A DNA stretch of 6,677 nucleotides from Micrococcaceae bacterium UBA3381 (lineage in GTDB: Bacteria; Actinomycetota; Actinomycetes; Actinomycetales; Micrococcaceae), in contig DEPX01000083.1 of the NCBI GenBank assembly GCA_002358975.1, forward strand, positions 1,504 through 8,180, given 5' to 3'. The notes under the pieces are model-generated. The model did not search any database, had not been told where the DNA came from, and saw only the letters and a list, made by a program, of their open reading frames with translations. The translations under genes were made by a program, and so were the position numbers. Shown here piece by piece: positions 1 through 5,287 of the stretch. Numbering within the stretch: position 1 is the first letter of the stretch; the number at the start of each line of letters is the position of its first letter.

Positions 1-458
1 CCCAGGGTATCGCGCAGCCGAGCAACGTGCCCATCGGCGTCGACATTATATTGCGCGTGCTCAACCTTTCGGTCACCATCAAGGACGAAAGTTGAACGCA
101 GGGTGCCTTCAAAAGTCCGCCCGTTAATGGTTTTTTCTCCGAAGCTCCCGTACGCTTGGGCGGTTTCTGACCCCGGATCCGATAGCAGCGGGAAGGTCAG
201 GTTTTCCTGGTCGGCAAAAGCTTTGATGTCTTCGGGTGTATCTGGTGAAATCCCAATGACCTGGTATCCAGCCGCCGCCAAGGAGCTGATGTTATCCCGA
301 AAATCGCAAGCCTCTGTGGTGCAGCCCGGTGTCGCGGCTTTCGGGTAGAAGTAAACGATCACCTGCTGCCCCGCATAGTCGTCTAAGGAAATTTGCTTGC
401 CGTCAGCATCCGACAGCGTAAAAACAGGAGCGGTTTCTCCGGTTGCAAGTTGTGACAT
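1..458 (-). CDS. bcp: Thioredoxin-dependent peroxiredoxin, BCP/PrxQ type (3' end beyond window)
   Basis: A cytoplasmic thiol peroxidase that reduces hydrogen peroxide and organic hydroperoxides, with thioredoxin as the usual electron donor. Reading the minus strand from ATG at 458-456 gives 152 complete codons beginning MSQLATGETAPVFTL. The active-site stretch is PGCTTEACDFRD: Cys46 is the expected peroxidatic cysteine and Cys51 the resolving cysteine, the five-residue spacing typical of atypical two-Cys BCP/PrxQ enzymes. A thioredoxin-fold strand (VIVYFYPKA, about 33-41) precedes it, and a conserved arginine lies in the LRSTFVLD stretch near 121. BCP proteins are about 155 residues long, so only a few C-terminal residues are missing at the window edge. 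The start is supported by a GGAGGG ribosome site at 464-469, five bases upstream. It lies downstream of ftsW on the same strand but 95 bp away, so it probably has its own promoter. The family call is firm; the natural substrate is unknown. Confidence 0.93.
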   Translation of the reverse strand, partial: MSQLATGETAPVFTLSDADGKQISLDDYAGQQVIVYFYPKAATPGCTTEACDFRDNISSLAAAGYQVIGISPDTPEDIKAFADQENLTFPLLSDPGSETAQAYGSFGEKTINGRTFEGTLRSTFVLDGDRKVEHAQYNVDADGHVARLRDTL

Positions 459-463
459 AAATA

Positions 464-469
464 CCCTCC
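464..469 (-). promoter_or_regulatory. Ribosome binding site of bcp
   Basis: The minus strand reads GGAGGG five bases before the ATG at 458. It is a strong Shine-Dalgarno match and fixes the bcp start. Confidence 0.8.
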
Positions 470-505
470 GATTTCACATACTGGAATTATGTTTCACTCC
501 TACGG

Positions 506-511
506 AATATA
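506..511 (-). promoter_or_regulatory. Possible -10 element of the bcp promoter
   Basis: The minus strand reads TATATT, five of six matches to TATAAT, 47 bp upstream of the bcp start. No convincing -35 hexamer lies 16-18 bp further upstream, so this is a weak call from composition and position. A small inverted repeat, ACATA-N7-TATGT at 476-492, lies in the leader that would follow. Confidence 0.3.
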
Positions 512-524
512 GTCTGTAGCATTG

Positions 525-550
525 GAGCGCTTAGGGCAAGCCCCACGCTC
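525..550 (-). terminator. Possible hairpin terminator of ftsW
   Basis: GAGCG (525-529) pairs with CGCTC (546-550), and inside it GGG (534-536) pairs with CCC (541-543), giving an interrupted stem. It begins a few bases after the ftsW stop codon. No U-tract follows on the minus strand, so it could instead be a weak structure of no function. Confidence 0.4.
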
Positions 551-553
551 TGG

Positions 554-1810
554 TTAGGCATCCCGATTACTTGTTGTGGCCAGCGTATTGTTTTCTGTAC
601 TGGTTTTGTCGTCTTTGGCATCAGCAGTCGACTGCTGAACTTGTCGGGTGCGATCTTGTATTTCTTGTGCTTGATGTCTGGCAAAGGACAGCACGACGCC
701 AACTGCAAGGATACTCATGAGCAACGCCGAGCCGCCCGAGGAAATAAACGGCAGCGGTACACCAATAATGGGCAGTAAACCCGTAACCATCGCAATGTTC
801 ATAAATGTTTGTCCCAAGAGCCAGGTCATGATGGCACCGGTGGTGATCAACACGAAGGTGTCGGTGGTGTTATAGGCGACCCGGAACATCCCGATGCCCA
901 AGGTGATAAATAGCCCAATGACTAATAGCGCACCGACTAGCCCGAGCTCTTCTCCCAATACCGCAAAGATCAGATCGTTGCCGGCTTCAGGAATATAGGA
1001 CCATTTCTGGCGTGACTGGCCTAGCCCAACCCCGAACCAGCCGCCTGAGGCTAAAGCAAAGATACCCTGTTCGTACTGGTAACAGGGGTCTGCCGGGTGG
1101 TCACAATTACCAAGCCAGGCATCGATACGCATCATACGGTTACCCGATTGCATCGTTGCCACGGTCAAACCCACCAGGCCAACCACAGCGGTAATGACTA
1201 GATACGATGTGCGTATCCCAGCCAAATAGATAATCGCGGCGATAATCATCAACACGATCAGCAAAGTACCGATATCTTTACCGGCGATGATCAGTCCAGC
1301 CAGTATCAGGCCAAACGGCACAATCACGGGCACCAGCAGGTCTTTACCGTAGCCTTTGAGCTTAGCTTTTTCCGCGAGTGCATAACCGGCCCATACACTA
1401 AAAGCTAGTTTGGCAGCTTCTGCAGGCTGAAAAGACAACCCAGCTATACGAATCCATCTGCGGCCACCATTGACCTCAAAGCCGAGCGAGGTAAACACCA
1501 GCGCAAGTAAGACAATGCTCACCAGCAGCATGATTACTGCCAGTTTGTGATATGTTCGTCGTTTCCATCTGCCCATCCAAAATAGCAGGACGAGACCGAG
1601 AACAGCGTAGATGCCTTGAGAGCTCAAGGATGCAAATGAGCCCGCACCGCCAATAAATTCGACCGAGGAGGCTGACAGGACCATGACCACGCCGATGCAT
1701 GTCAGTGCAATGGCGGGCCCCAGGATAAGCCAGTACGCAGATTTCTTGGAATGTCTCCCGGTCAACCAGTCCCAAGCACGCGCCACCCGCGGTGTTGGGC
1801 GAATGGTCAT
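554..1810 (-). CDS. ftsW: FtsW-type SEDS peptidoglycan glycosyltransferase
   Basis: A polytopic membrane protein of 418 residues. SEDS proteins polymerise lipid II into glycan strands together with a class B penicillin-binding protein; FtsW does so at the division septum. About ten hydrophobic segments are visible (roughly 26-46, 64-80, 89-108, 130-147, 157-176, 178-195, 200-218, 288-308, 318-342, 352-376). Family marks are NGGRRWI (114-120), FQPAEAAKLA (127-136), the extracytoplasmic loop with SGGWFGVGLGQS (255-266), PEAGNDLIFAVLGEELG (274-290) and PLPFISSGGSALL (352-364). Asp279 matches the catalytic aspartate of RodA/FtsW. FtsW is preferred over RodA because of the NG-RRWI and GLGQS-KW-Y-PEA-ND patterns. 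The loop carries Cys236 and Cys243. Gly277 replaces the histidine usual in PEAHNDF. The tail from 379 is hydrophilic and cytoplasmic. The ATG at 1810 is chosen for its GAGGAGT site and because an extension to 2191 would overlap hchA. No mur gene is next to it, so it may be a second SEDS paralog. Confidence 0.9.
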   Translation of the reverse strand: MTIRPTPRVARAWDWLTGRHSKKSAYWLILGPAIALTCIGVVMVLSASSVEFIGGAGSFASLSSQGIYAVLGLVLLFWMGRWKRRTYHKLAVIMLLVSIVLLALVFTSLGFEVNGGRRWIRIAGLSFQPAEAAKLAFSVWAGYALAEKAKLKGYGKDLLVPVIVPFGLILAGLIIAGKDIGTLLIVLMIIAAIIYLAGIRTSYLVITAVVGLVGLTVATMQSGNRMMRIDAWLGNCDHPADPCYQYEQGIFALASGGWFGVGLGQSRQKWSYIPEAGNDLIFAVLGEELGLVGALLVIGLFITLGIGMFRVAYNTTDTFVLITTGAIMTWLLGQTFMNIAMVTGLLPIIGVPLPFISSGGSALLMSILAVGVVLSFARHQAQEIQDRTRQVQQSTADAKDDKTSTENNTLATTSNRDA

Positions 1811-2091
1811 GTTGCACTCCTCATGCGTTGCCTGGCTTAGCGGCCCCGCCGTCGGATCGGTGCCGCCTCTCCACTGTAGTACCTTTGAGATAGGCGGCGG
1901 ACAGGCATTGAGGGCGCGTTTCGCCAAAACGATACCTTCCACGCCGTCACCGGTCTGCCTCACGTGCCATTGCGCGGTCTGACACCGGTTTCTGGTTCCA
2001 GCAGCAATGGGATGACCGTGAAGACCCTTATCCGCGCCTGTGTTTTCGTCGCCGTTGTTATTAGTGTCGTCGGACAACGAAGGAGGAACAC
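1811..2091. promoter_or_regulatory. Divergent intergenic region between ftsW and hchA
   Basis: These 281 bp separate two divergently transcribed genes and must hold both promoters. The frame upstream of ftsW stays open through the whole gap, but its translation resembles no protein I know and runs into hchA on the other strand. I found no clear -35/-10 pair for either gene, no convincing hairpin and no RNA gene. A GAGGAGT ribosome site for ftsW (minus, about 1816-1822) and an AGGAGGA site for hchA (plus, 2081-2087) sit at its two ends. Confidence 0.5.
2081..2087 (+). promoter_or_regulatory. Ribosome binding site of hchA
   Basis: AGGAGGA, four bases before the ATG at 2092, is a near-perfect Shine-Dalgarno sequence and fixes the hchA start. 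Confidence 0.8.
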
Positions 2092-2970
2092 ATGACTGAG
2101 CGTGTTCAATCACCAGATCGCAATCCGACTGCCGATACAACCGAGCACAACGCGTATTTTCCTTCACCATATTCTTTGAGCCAGTACACAACGGCTACAA
2201 CCGACTTTGCGGGCCTTGCTACCGACCGCAATGCCTACGACGGCGGACGCTGGAAGGTACTGGTTGTCGCCAGTGAGCAGCGGTATTTATTGATGAAGAA
2301 TGGCACATTATTTTCTACGGGCAATCATCCGGTAGAAACTTTCTTGCCGTTGCACCACTTACTCGAAGCTGGGTTCGATGTTGAAGTCGCAACACTGACC
2401 GGTGCTCCAGTAAAATTAGAATGGTGGGCTTTTCCTGACCAGGATGAAACCATCCAAGCAACCTGGCAGAGGTTGCAGCCCAAATTTAAGGCGCCCAAGA
2501 GACTCCCCGCGGTAGTCCAGGATGAACTCGGCGAAGATTCGAACTACCTGGCGGTATTTATTCCCGGCGGGCATGGTGCCATGCATGGGTTGGCCGAAAG
2601 TACCGAGGTTCAGGCTGTCTTAGATTGGGCACTGGCGAGTGAGCAGCTGATTATCACATTGTGTCACGGCCCTGCTGCCCTGCTGGCCGCCTCGATTGGA
2701 CGCGAGTTATCACCGTTTGCTGGCTATGGGCTCTGTGCTTTTCCGGATGCCGCCGATGCTGGACCCAACGTGGATATTGGGTATTTGCCCGGTCCGATGC
2801 CATGGTTATTAGGTTCAGCTCTTCGTAACGAGGGGATGGAACTGAAAAACCAGGACGATATGACCGGTGCGACCTACCATGATCGGAATCTGCTATCTGG
2901 TGATAGCCCATTGGCGGCCAATGAGCTTGGCAAGATGGCAGCCACGGTCCTGGTTGAAGTCGTGAGCTGA
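2092..2970 (+). CDS. hchA: Hsp31/HchA-type glyoxalase III (DJ-1/PfpI superfamily)
   Basis: A 292-residue cytoplasmic protein that aligns along its length with E. coli HchA (283 residues) as I recall that sequence. The E. coli enzyme converts methylglyoxal to lactate without glutathione and also acts as a holding chaperone; related DJ-1 proteins are reported to be deglycases. Shared stretches include the N-terminal NAYFPSPYSLSQYT (20-33), LFSTGNHPVET (73-83), FIPGGHGA (156-163), LCHGPAA (190-196), CAFPDAAD (215-222) and LLSGDSPLAAN (267-277). The catalytic triad is intact: Cys191 on the nucleophile elbow, His192 and Asp222, with Glu82 matching E. coli Glu77. The metal site is not intact: E. 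coli His86, Glu91 and His123 align without gaps to Leu91, Asp96 and Leu128. Glyoxalase activity is expected because the triad and Glu82 remain; metal binding at the E. coli site is not. The gene appears monocistronic, with its own ribosome site and a hairpin 61 bp after its stop. Confidence 0.93.
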   Translation: MTERVQSPDRNPTADTTEHNAYFPSPYSLSQYTTATTDFAGLATDRNAYDGGRWKVLVVASEQRYLLMKNGTLFSTGNHPVETFLPLHHLLEAGFDVEVATLTGAPVKLEWWAFPDQDETIQATWQRLQPKFKAPKRLPAVVQDELGEDSNYLAVFIPGGHGAMHGLAESTEVQAVLDWALASEQLIITLCHGPAALLAASIGRELSPFAGYGLCAFPDAADAGPNVDIGYLPGPMPWLLGSALRNEGMELKNQDDMTGATYHDRNLLSGDSPLAANELGKMAATVLVEVVS

Positions 2971-3031
2971 CACGCTAAGGCGTACCGTGACGAAAATTGC
3001 CCGGGCACATTTTCTCAAGCATCGATGAGCC

Positions 3032-3060
3032 TAGCCCTGCAGTTATGAACTGCAGGGCTA
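3032..3060. terminator. Bidirectional hairpin terminator
   Basis: TAGCCCTGCAGTT (3032-3044) and AACTGCAGGGCTA (3048-3060) form a perfect 13-bp stem around a three-base loop, ATG. It lies between the convergent ends of hchA (stop at 2970) and the DUF2267 gene (stop codon at 3102-3100), so it can serve both. Neither strand shows a U-tract after the stem, as is common for actinobacterial terminators. Confidence 0.75.
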
Positions 3061-3099
3061 TGGTGGCCCAAGGATGCGCCACAAACAAGTGATTTCGAG

Positions 3100-3486
3100 T
3101 TATTGGTCGAATAACGGACCAAACCCAGCGGGCAGCTGAGAACGTAGGTCTGCGATTTCTCCTTGAGTGACCGCCTCATTCAATGTCGCGAACACTGCTC
3201 GGACATGAGAGCGGGCTTGTTCCGGGTCCACATGGTCACCAAGATGTTTAGCGACGCGCCGCAAAAAGTCGTCGACGTCGTCGTTGACTTGATCGTCACC
3301 CGAGTTGCGTTCGGTGACAATGCTTTCTAGCTCTTGGGGTAGCTGGCCAGCAAGGTCTTTTGCCTCATCAGCGGTGAGTTGTTTGCCCAAGTCTGCCAGC
3401 ACGACCCGGGTTACCTTTTCGGCTGCTTGACGGTCACCGGGGCCACCGTGGTGGGTGACTGTTTGGATGATCTCACCGTATTGCAT
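3100..3486 (-). CDS. DUF2267 domain protein, second gene of a tandem pair
   Basis: A small, acidic, soluble protein of 128 residues with no signal peptide or membrane segment. It matches the DUF2267 family, whose molecular role is unknown to me. The domain is built as two similar helical halves: a stretch with RVVLADLGKQLT then LAGQLPQEL (about 27-53), and a second with RAVFATLNEAVT then LRSQLPAGF (about 93-122). FLRRVAKHLG (74-83) links them. The first gene of the pair encodes a diverged paralog that shares the AQLP-E, F-RR and final LP-F motifs. An AGGAG site (3496-3500) nine bases before the ATG supports the start. Only 28 bp separate it from the upstream gene, so the two are very likely cotranscribed and perhaps partner each other. 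The hairpin at 3032-3060 probably ends this transcript. The family call is good; the function is not known. Confidence 0.85.
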   Translation of the reverse strand: MQYGEIIQTVTHHGGPGDRQAAEKVTRVVLADLGKQLTADEAKDLAGQLPQELESIVTERNSGDDQVNDDVDDFLRRVAKHLGDHVDPEQARSHVRAVFATLNEAVTQGEIADLRSQLPAGFGPLFDQ

Positions 3487-3514
3487 AGGTCTTCACTCCT
3501 TTTCGATCCTGCGT

Positions 3515-3898
3515 TTATACCTGCCAGATCGCATATGGCGAGAAATCGTTGGGCAAGGAGTTGAGCAGGTCCAATTGCTCGCCGTCTGAGACTCCTTCAA
3601 CGAGCGCAGAAAACGCGGCACGGGTCCGGATTTCGGTGTGCTCTGGATTCGTGCCGAGGCGTTCGCCGATGCGACGAACAAATTCCTGCGAATCGAAGGT
3701 TTCTTTATCTTTTGGATCGCCGTGGAGTAAGACTTCTCCGAACTCTTTGGGCAGTTGGGCGGCGAAATTTTCGTGTTCACCGTTCAGGTCGCGTTCCGCC
3801 AAGGTGGTTAAAACCGCGATCAGGGTATCGTTGGCTGCTTCATTGGATTCGATATCGGCACGTTGTTGTACAACATTGATAAGTTCTGTCGTCTGCAT
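3515..3898 (-). CDS. DUF2267 domain protein, first gene of a tandem pair
   Basis: A soluble, acidic protein of 127 residues, paralogous to the product of the gene that follows it. It again shows two related halves: AVLTTLAERDL then FAAQLPKEFGEVL (about 54-83), and AAFSALVEGVS then LLNSLPNDFSPY (about 103-122), joined by EFVRRIGERLG. The open frame extends 27 codons further upstream to 3979, but the start at 3898 is chosen because AAGGAGA lies six bases before it and the domain begins there; the extra residues look like translated leader. It is first in a two-gene operon. The adh gene upstream on the same strand is closed off by its own terminator at 4047-4074, so a promoter should lie in 3899-4046. 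DUF2267 function is unestablished; no catalytic motif is visible, and a protein-binding role would be a guess. Confidence 0.83.
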   Translation of the reverse strand: MQTTELINVVQQRADIESNEAANDTLIAVLTTLAERDLNGEHENFAAQLPKEFGEVLLHGDPKDKETFDSQEFVRRIGERLGTNPEHTEIRTRAAFSALVEGVSDGEQLDLLNSLPNDFSPYAIWQV

Positions 3899-4012
3899 AG
3901 CATTCTCCTTCCGGAAAACTTCCAGTCTGAATGTTCCAACCCAGAAACTTAGCGATTCGAGACTGGTCAGCATGCGCATACCGGTTTTGTTCGTTATCCA
4001 TTGTGAGCAGAC

Positions 4013-4044
4013 TTGTCACCCAAATTGCAATACACCTGTGACAA
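4013..4044. promoter_or_regulatory. Inverted repeat upstream of the DUF2267 operon
   Basis: TTGTCAC (4013-4019) and GTGACAA (4038-4044) form a perfect 7-bp inverted repeat with an 18 bp spacer that contains the palindrome ATTGCAAT (4024-4031). On the minus strand one arm supplies GTGACA, a possible -35, with GATAAC 15 bp further on as a weak -10. It lies about 115 bp upstream of the first DUF2267 start and just after the adh terminator. It could be an operator; chance occurrence is possible. Confidence 0.3.
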
Positions 4045-4046
4045 CA

Positions 4047-4074
4047 AAGCCGCCCAGCATGTACTGGGCGGCTT
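4047..4074 (-). terminator. Rho-independent terminator of the alcohol dehydrogenase gene
   Basis: AAGCCGCCCAG (4047-4057) and CTGGGCGGCTT (4064-4074) form a perfect 11-bp GC-rich stem with a six-base loop. On the minus strand the stem is followed by a T-rich run (TTTGTTGT). It starts 24 bases after the adh stop codon, so it ends that transcript and insulates the DUF2267 operon. Confidence 0.85.
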
Positions 4075-4098
4075 GGTTAATGAGATGCTGCAGTGCCG

Positions 4099-5115
4099 TT
4101 AGTATTCGACTACTACGCGGCCATCGATCTTTCCGCCACGCATTTCGTCAAAGATATCATTGAGATCTTCTAGTGGCCGGCGCTGGTAGGTGGGCTTGAT
4201 TTTTCCTGCCGCATAGAATTCCAGGGCCTCAATCATGTCTTGTCGAGTACCTACAATAGAGCCGCGGATGGTCAGACCGTTGAGCACGACGTCGAATACC
4301 GAAACATCGAATTTTCCTGGCGGCAAACCGTTGAAGACGATGGTTCCGCCACGACGCGACATCCCGATGGCCTGGCTAAACGCTTGTTCGTGTACCGCCG
4401 TCACTAGCACACCGTGCGCACCTCCGACCTGGTTTTGAACTTCGGCTGCCGGATCGTCGTTAGCGGCGTTGATGACGATTTCGGCACCGTGCTTCTTGGC
4501 TAACTCCAGTTTGTCATCAGCAATATCAACGGCAACGACACGCAGGCCCATGGCCACCGCGTATTGCACGGCCAAGTGGCCTAGGCCGCCGATGCCTGAA
4601 ATAACTACCCAGTCGCCGGGTTTGGTTTCGGTCATCAGCAGACCTTTATACACGGTCACACCGGCGCACAGCACCGGGCCTACCTCGTAAGGGTCGGCGC
4701 CTTCGGGGATTTTAGGTGCATAGCGGGTATCAATAAGCATGTACTCACCGAATGACCCGTTAGTTGAGTAACCACCATTCAGTTGCTGCTCACACAGCGT
4801 CTCCCAGCCTTGGCGACAGTATTCGCAGTTGCCGCACGCACTCCAAAGCCAGGCATTACCGGCCATGTCGCCGACTTCAAAATTTATGGCGTCTTCACCG
4901 AGTTCTTCAACTTTTCCCACCCCTTCGTGTCCTGGAATAAACGGCGGTGTGGGCTGGACCGGCCAGTCGCCTTCCATTGCATGCAAGTCGGTGTGGCAGA
5001 CCCCCGTTGAAATGAGTTTAACTAACGCCTCGTATTTTCCGGGTTTTGGTTTTTCGGTGTTTTCAATATCTATTGTGTCGCCGAACTGTTTGACGATACC
5101 AGCTTTCATAGCCAT
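4099..5115 (-). CDS. adhP: Zinc-dependent NAD alcohol dehydrogenase, AdhP type (MDR superfamily)
   Basis: A 338-residue cytoplasmic enzyme that interconverts primary alcohols such as ethanol with their aldehydes using NAD. Length and motifs fit the AdhP/AdhA group of medium-chain dehydrogenases. The catalytic domain holds the zinc ligands Cys40 (TGVCHTD), His63 with Glu64 (PGHEGVG) and Cys150 (VLCAGVTVYKG). The structural zinc lobe has Cys94, Cys97, Cys100 and Cys108 (CGNCEYCRQGWETLC). The Rossmann fold shows GIGGLG (174-179), and Asp197 at the end of the second strand indicates NAD rather than NADP. All key residues are present. The frame is open to 5145; ATG at 5115 is chosen because AGGAGGGG (5123-5130) lies seven bases upstream, while the next ATG at 5109 would be too far. 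It is divergent from the AEC transporter, sharing a control region with phased GTTGCA motifs, and ends in its own terminator. The physiological substrate cannot be read from sequence. Confidence 0.95.
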   Translation of the reverse strand: MAMKAGIVKQFGDTIDIENTEKPKPGKYEALVKLISTGVCHTDLHAMEGDWPVQPTPPFIPGHEGVGKVEELGEDAINFEVGDMAGNAWLWSACGNCEYCRQGWETLCEQQLNGGYSTNGSFGEYMLIDTRYAPKIPEGADPYEVGPVLCAGVTVYKGLLMTETKPGDWVVISGIGGLGHLAVQYAVAMGLRVVAVDIADDKLELAKKHGAEIVINAANDDPAAEVQNQVGGAHGVLVTAVHEQAFSQAIGMSRRGGTIVFNGLPPGKFDVSVFDVVLNGLTIRGSIVGTRQDMIEALEFYAAGKIKPTYQRRPLEDLNDIFDEMRGGKIDGRVVVEY

Positions 5116-5122
5116 AGGATGA

Positions 5123-5130
5123 CCCCTCCT
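5123..5130 (-). promoter_or_regulatory. Ribosome binding site of adhP
   Basis: AGGAGGGG on the minus strand, seven bases before the ATG at 5115, decides between the three in-frame start codons at 5145, 5115 and 5109. Confidence 0.75.
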
Positions 5131-5159
5131 AAATTGCAGTACCATAGAAATCCTTGACG

Positions 5160-5188
5160 ACTATGACTCTAGTCACACACCCGTTGCA
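5160..5188 (-). promoter_or_regulatory. Tentative adhP promoter
   Basis: The minus strand has CATAGT (5160-5165) as a possible -10; the hexamer 17 bp upstream is TGCAAC (5183-5188), a poor -35 that coincides with the first GTTGCA motif. TAGAGT (5166-5171) is an alternative -10 and lies within the small palindrome TGACT-CT-AGTCA (5164-5175). A poor -35 overlapped by repeated motifs would suit an activator-dependent promoter, but the assignment is weak. Confidence 0.25.
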
Positions 5189-5226
5189 TGGTTGTTGCAG
5201 CAACGTTGCACATACGTTGCAGTGCT
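5183..5226. repeat. Four GTTGCA motifs phased at 11 bp, likely operator array
   Basis: GTTGCA occurs at 5183, 5194, 5205 and 5216, each exactly 11 bp from the next, so all four lie on the same face of the helix. The five bases between copies vary, which argues against simple tandem duplication. An inverted GCAAC at 5200-5204 creates two perfect palindromes, GTTGC-A-GCAAC (5194-5204) and GCAACGTTGC (5200-5209). The array begins 68 bp upstream of the adhP start and ends 62 bp upstream of the transporter start, a suitable place for a regulator acting on one or both. The cognate regulator is not in the window. Confidence 0.7.
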
Positions 5227-5252
5227 TTGGGAAACCATTGACCGGCAGGGCA

Positions 5253-5281
5253 ATGACATGCCACCGCCGTCTACTTAGGCT
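5253..5281 (+). promoter_or_regulatory. Promoter of the AEC transporter gene, predicted leaderless
   Basis: ATGACA (5253-5258), five of six matches to TTGACA, is followed after exactly 17 bp by TAGGCT (5276-5281), which fits the relaxed TANNNT -10 common in actinobacteria. Six bases separate the -10 from the ATG at 5288, so transcription should begin at or within a base of the start codon. Confidence 0.6.
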
Positions 5282-5287
5282 AGTGAC

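Noticed and set aside
1811..2191. A 127-codon open extension upstream of the ftsW start
   Set aside because: It overlaps the start of hchA on the other strand, reads as low-quality non-membrane sequence unlike any FtsW N-terminus, and the ATG at 1810 has its own good ribosome site.
3922..3966. CCAGTCT/AGACTGG inverted repeat in the DUF2267 leader
   Set aside because: The arms are only 7 bp with a 31-base loop and no further pairing was apparent, so it is within chance expectation.
3899..3979. A longer N-terminus for the first DUF2267 protein
   Set aside because: The 27 extra residues are not part of the domain, and the internal ATG at 3898 has a well-spaced AAGGAGA site.
3549..4163. A 204-codon plus-strand open frame across the first DUF2267 gene
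   Set aside because: It is antisense to a recognisable DUF2267 gene, spans the adh terminator and enters adhP. Its translation is rich in Ser, Arg and Cys, as expected of a shadow frame.
5183..5226. Replication-type iterons or an attachment site
   Set aside because: The repeats lie between two chromosomal-type metabolic genes with no replication, integrase or partition gene nearby; regulation is the simpler reading.
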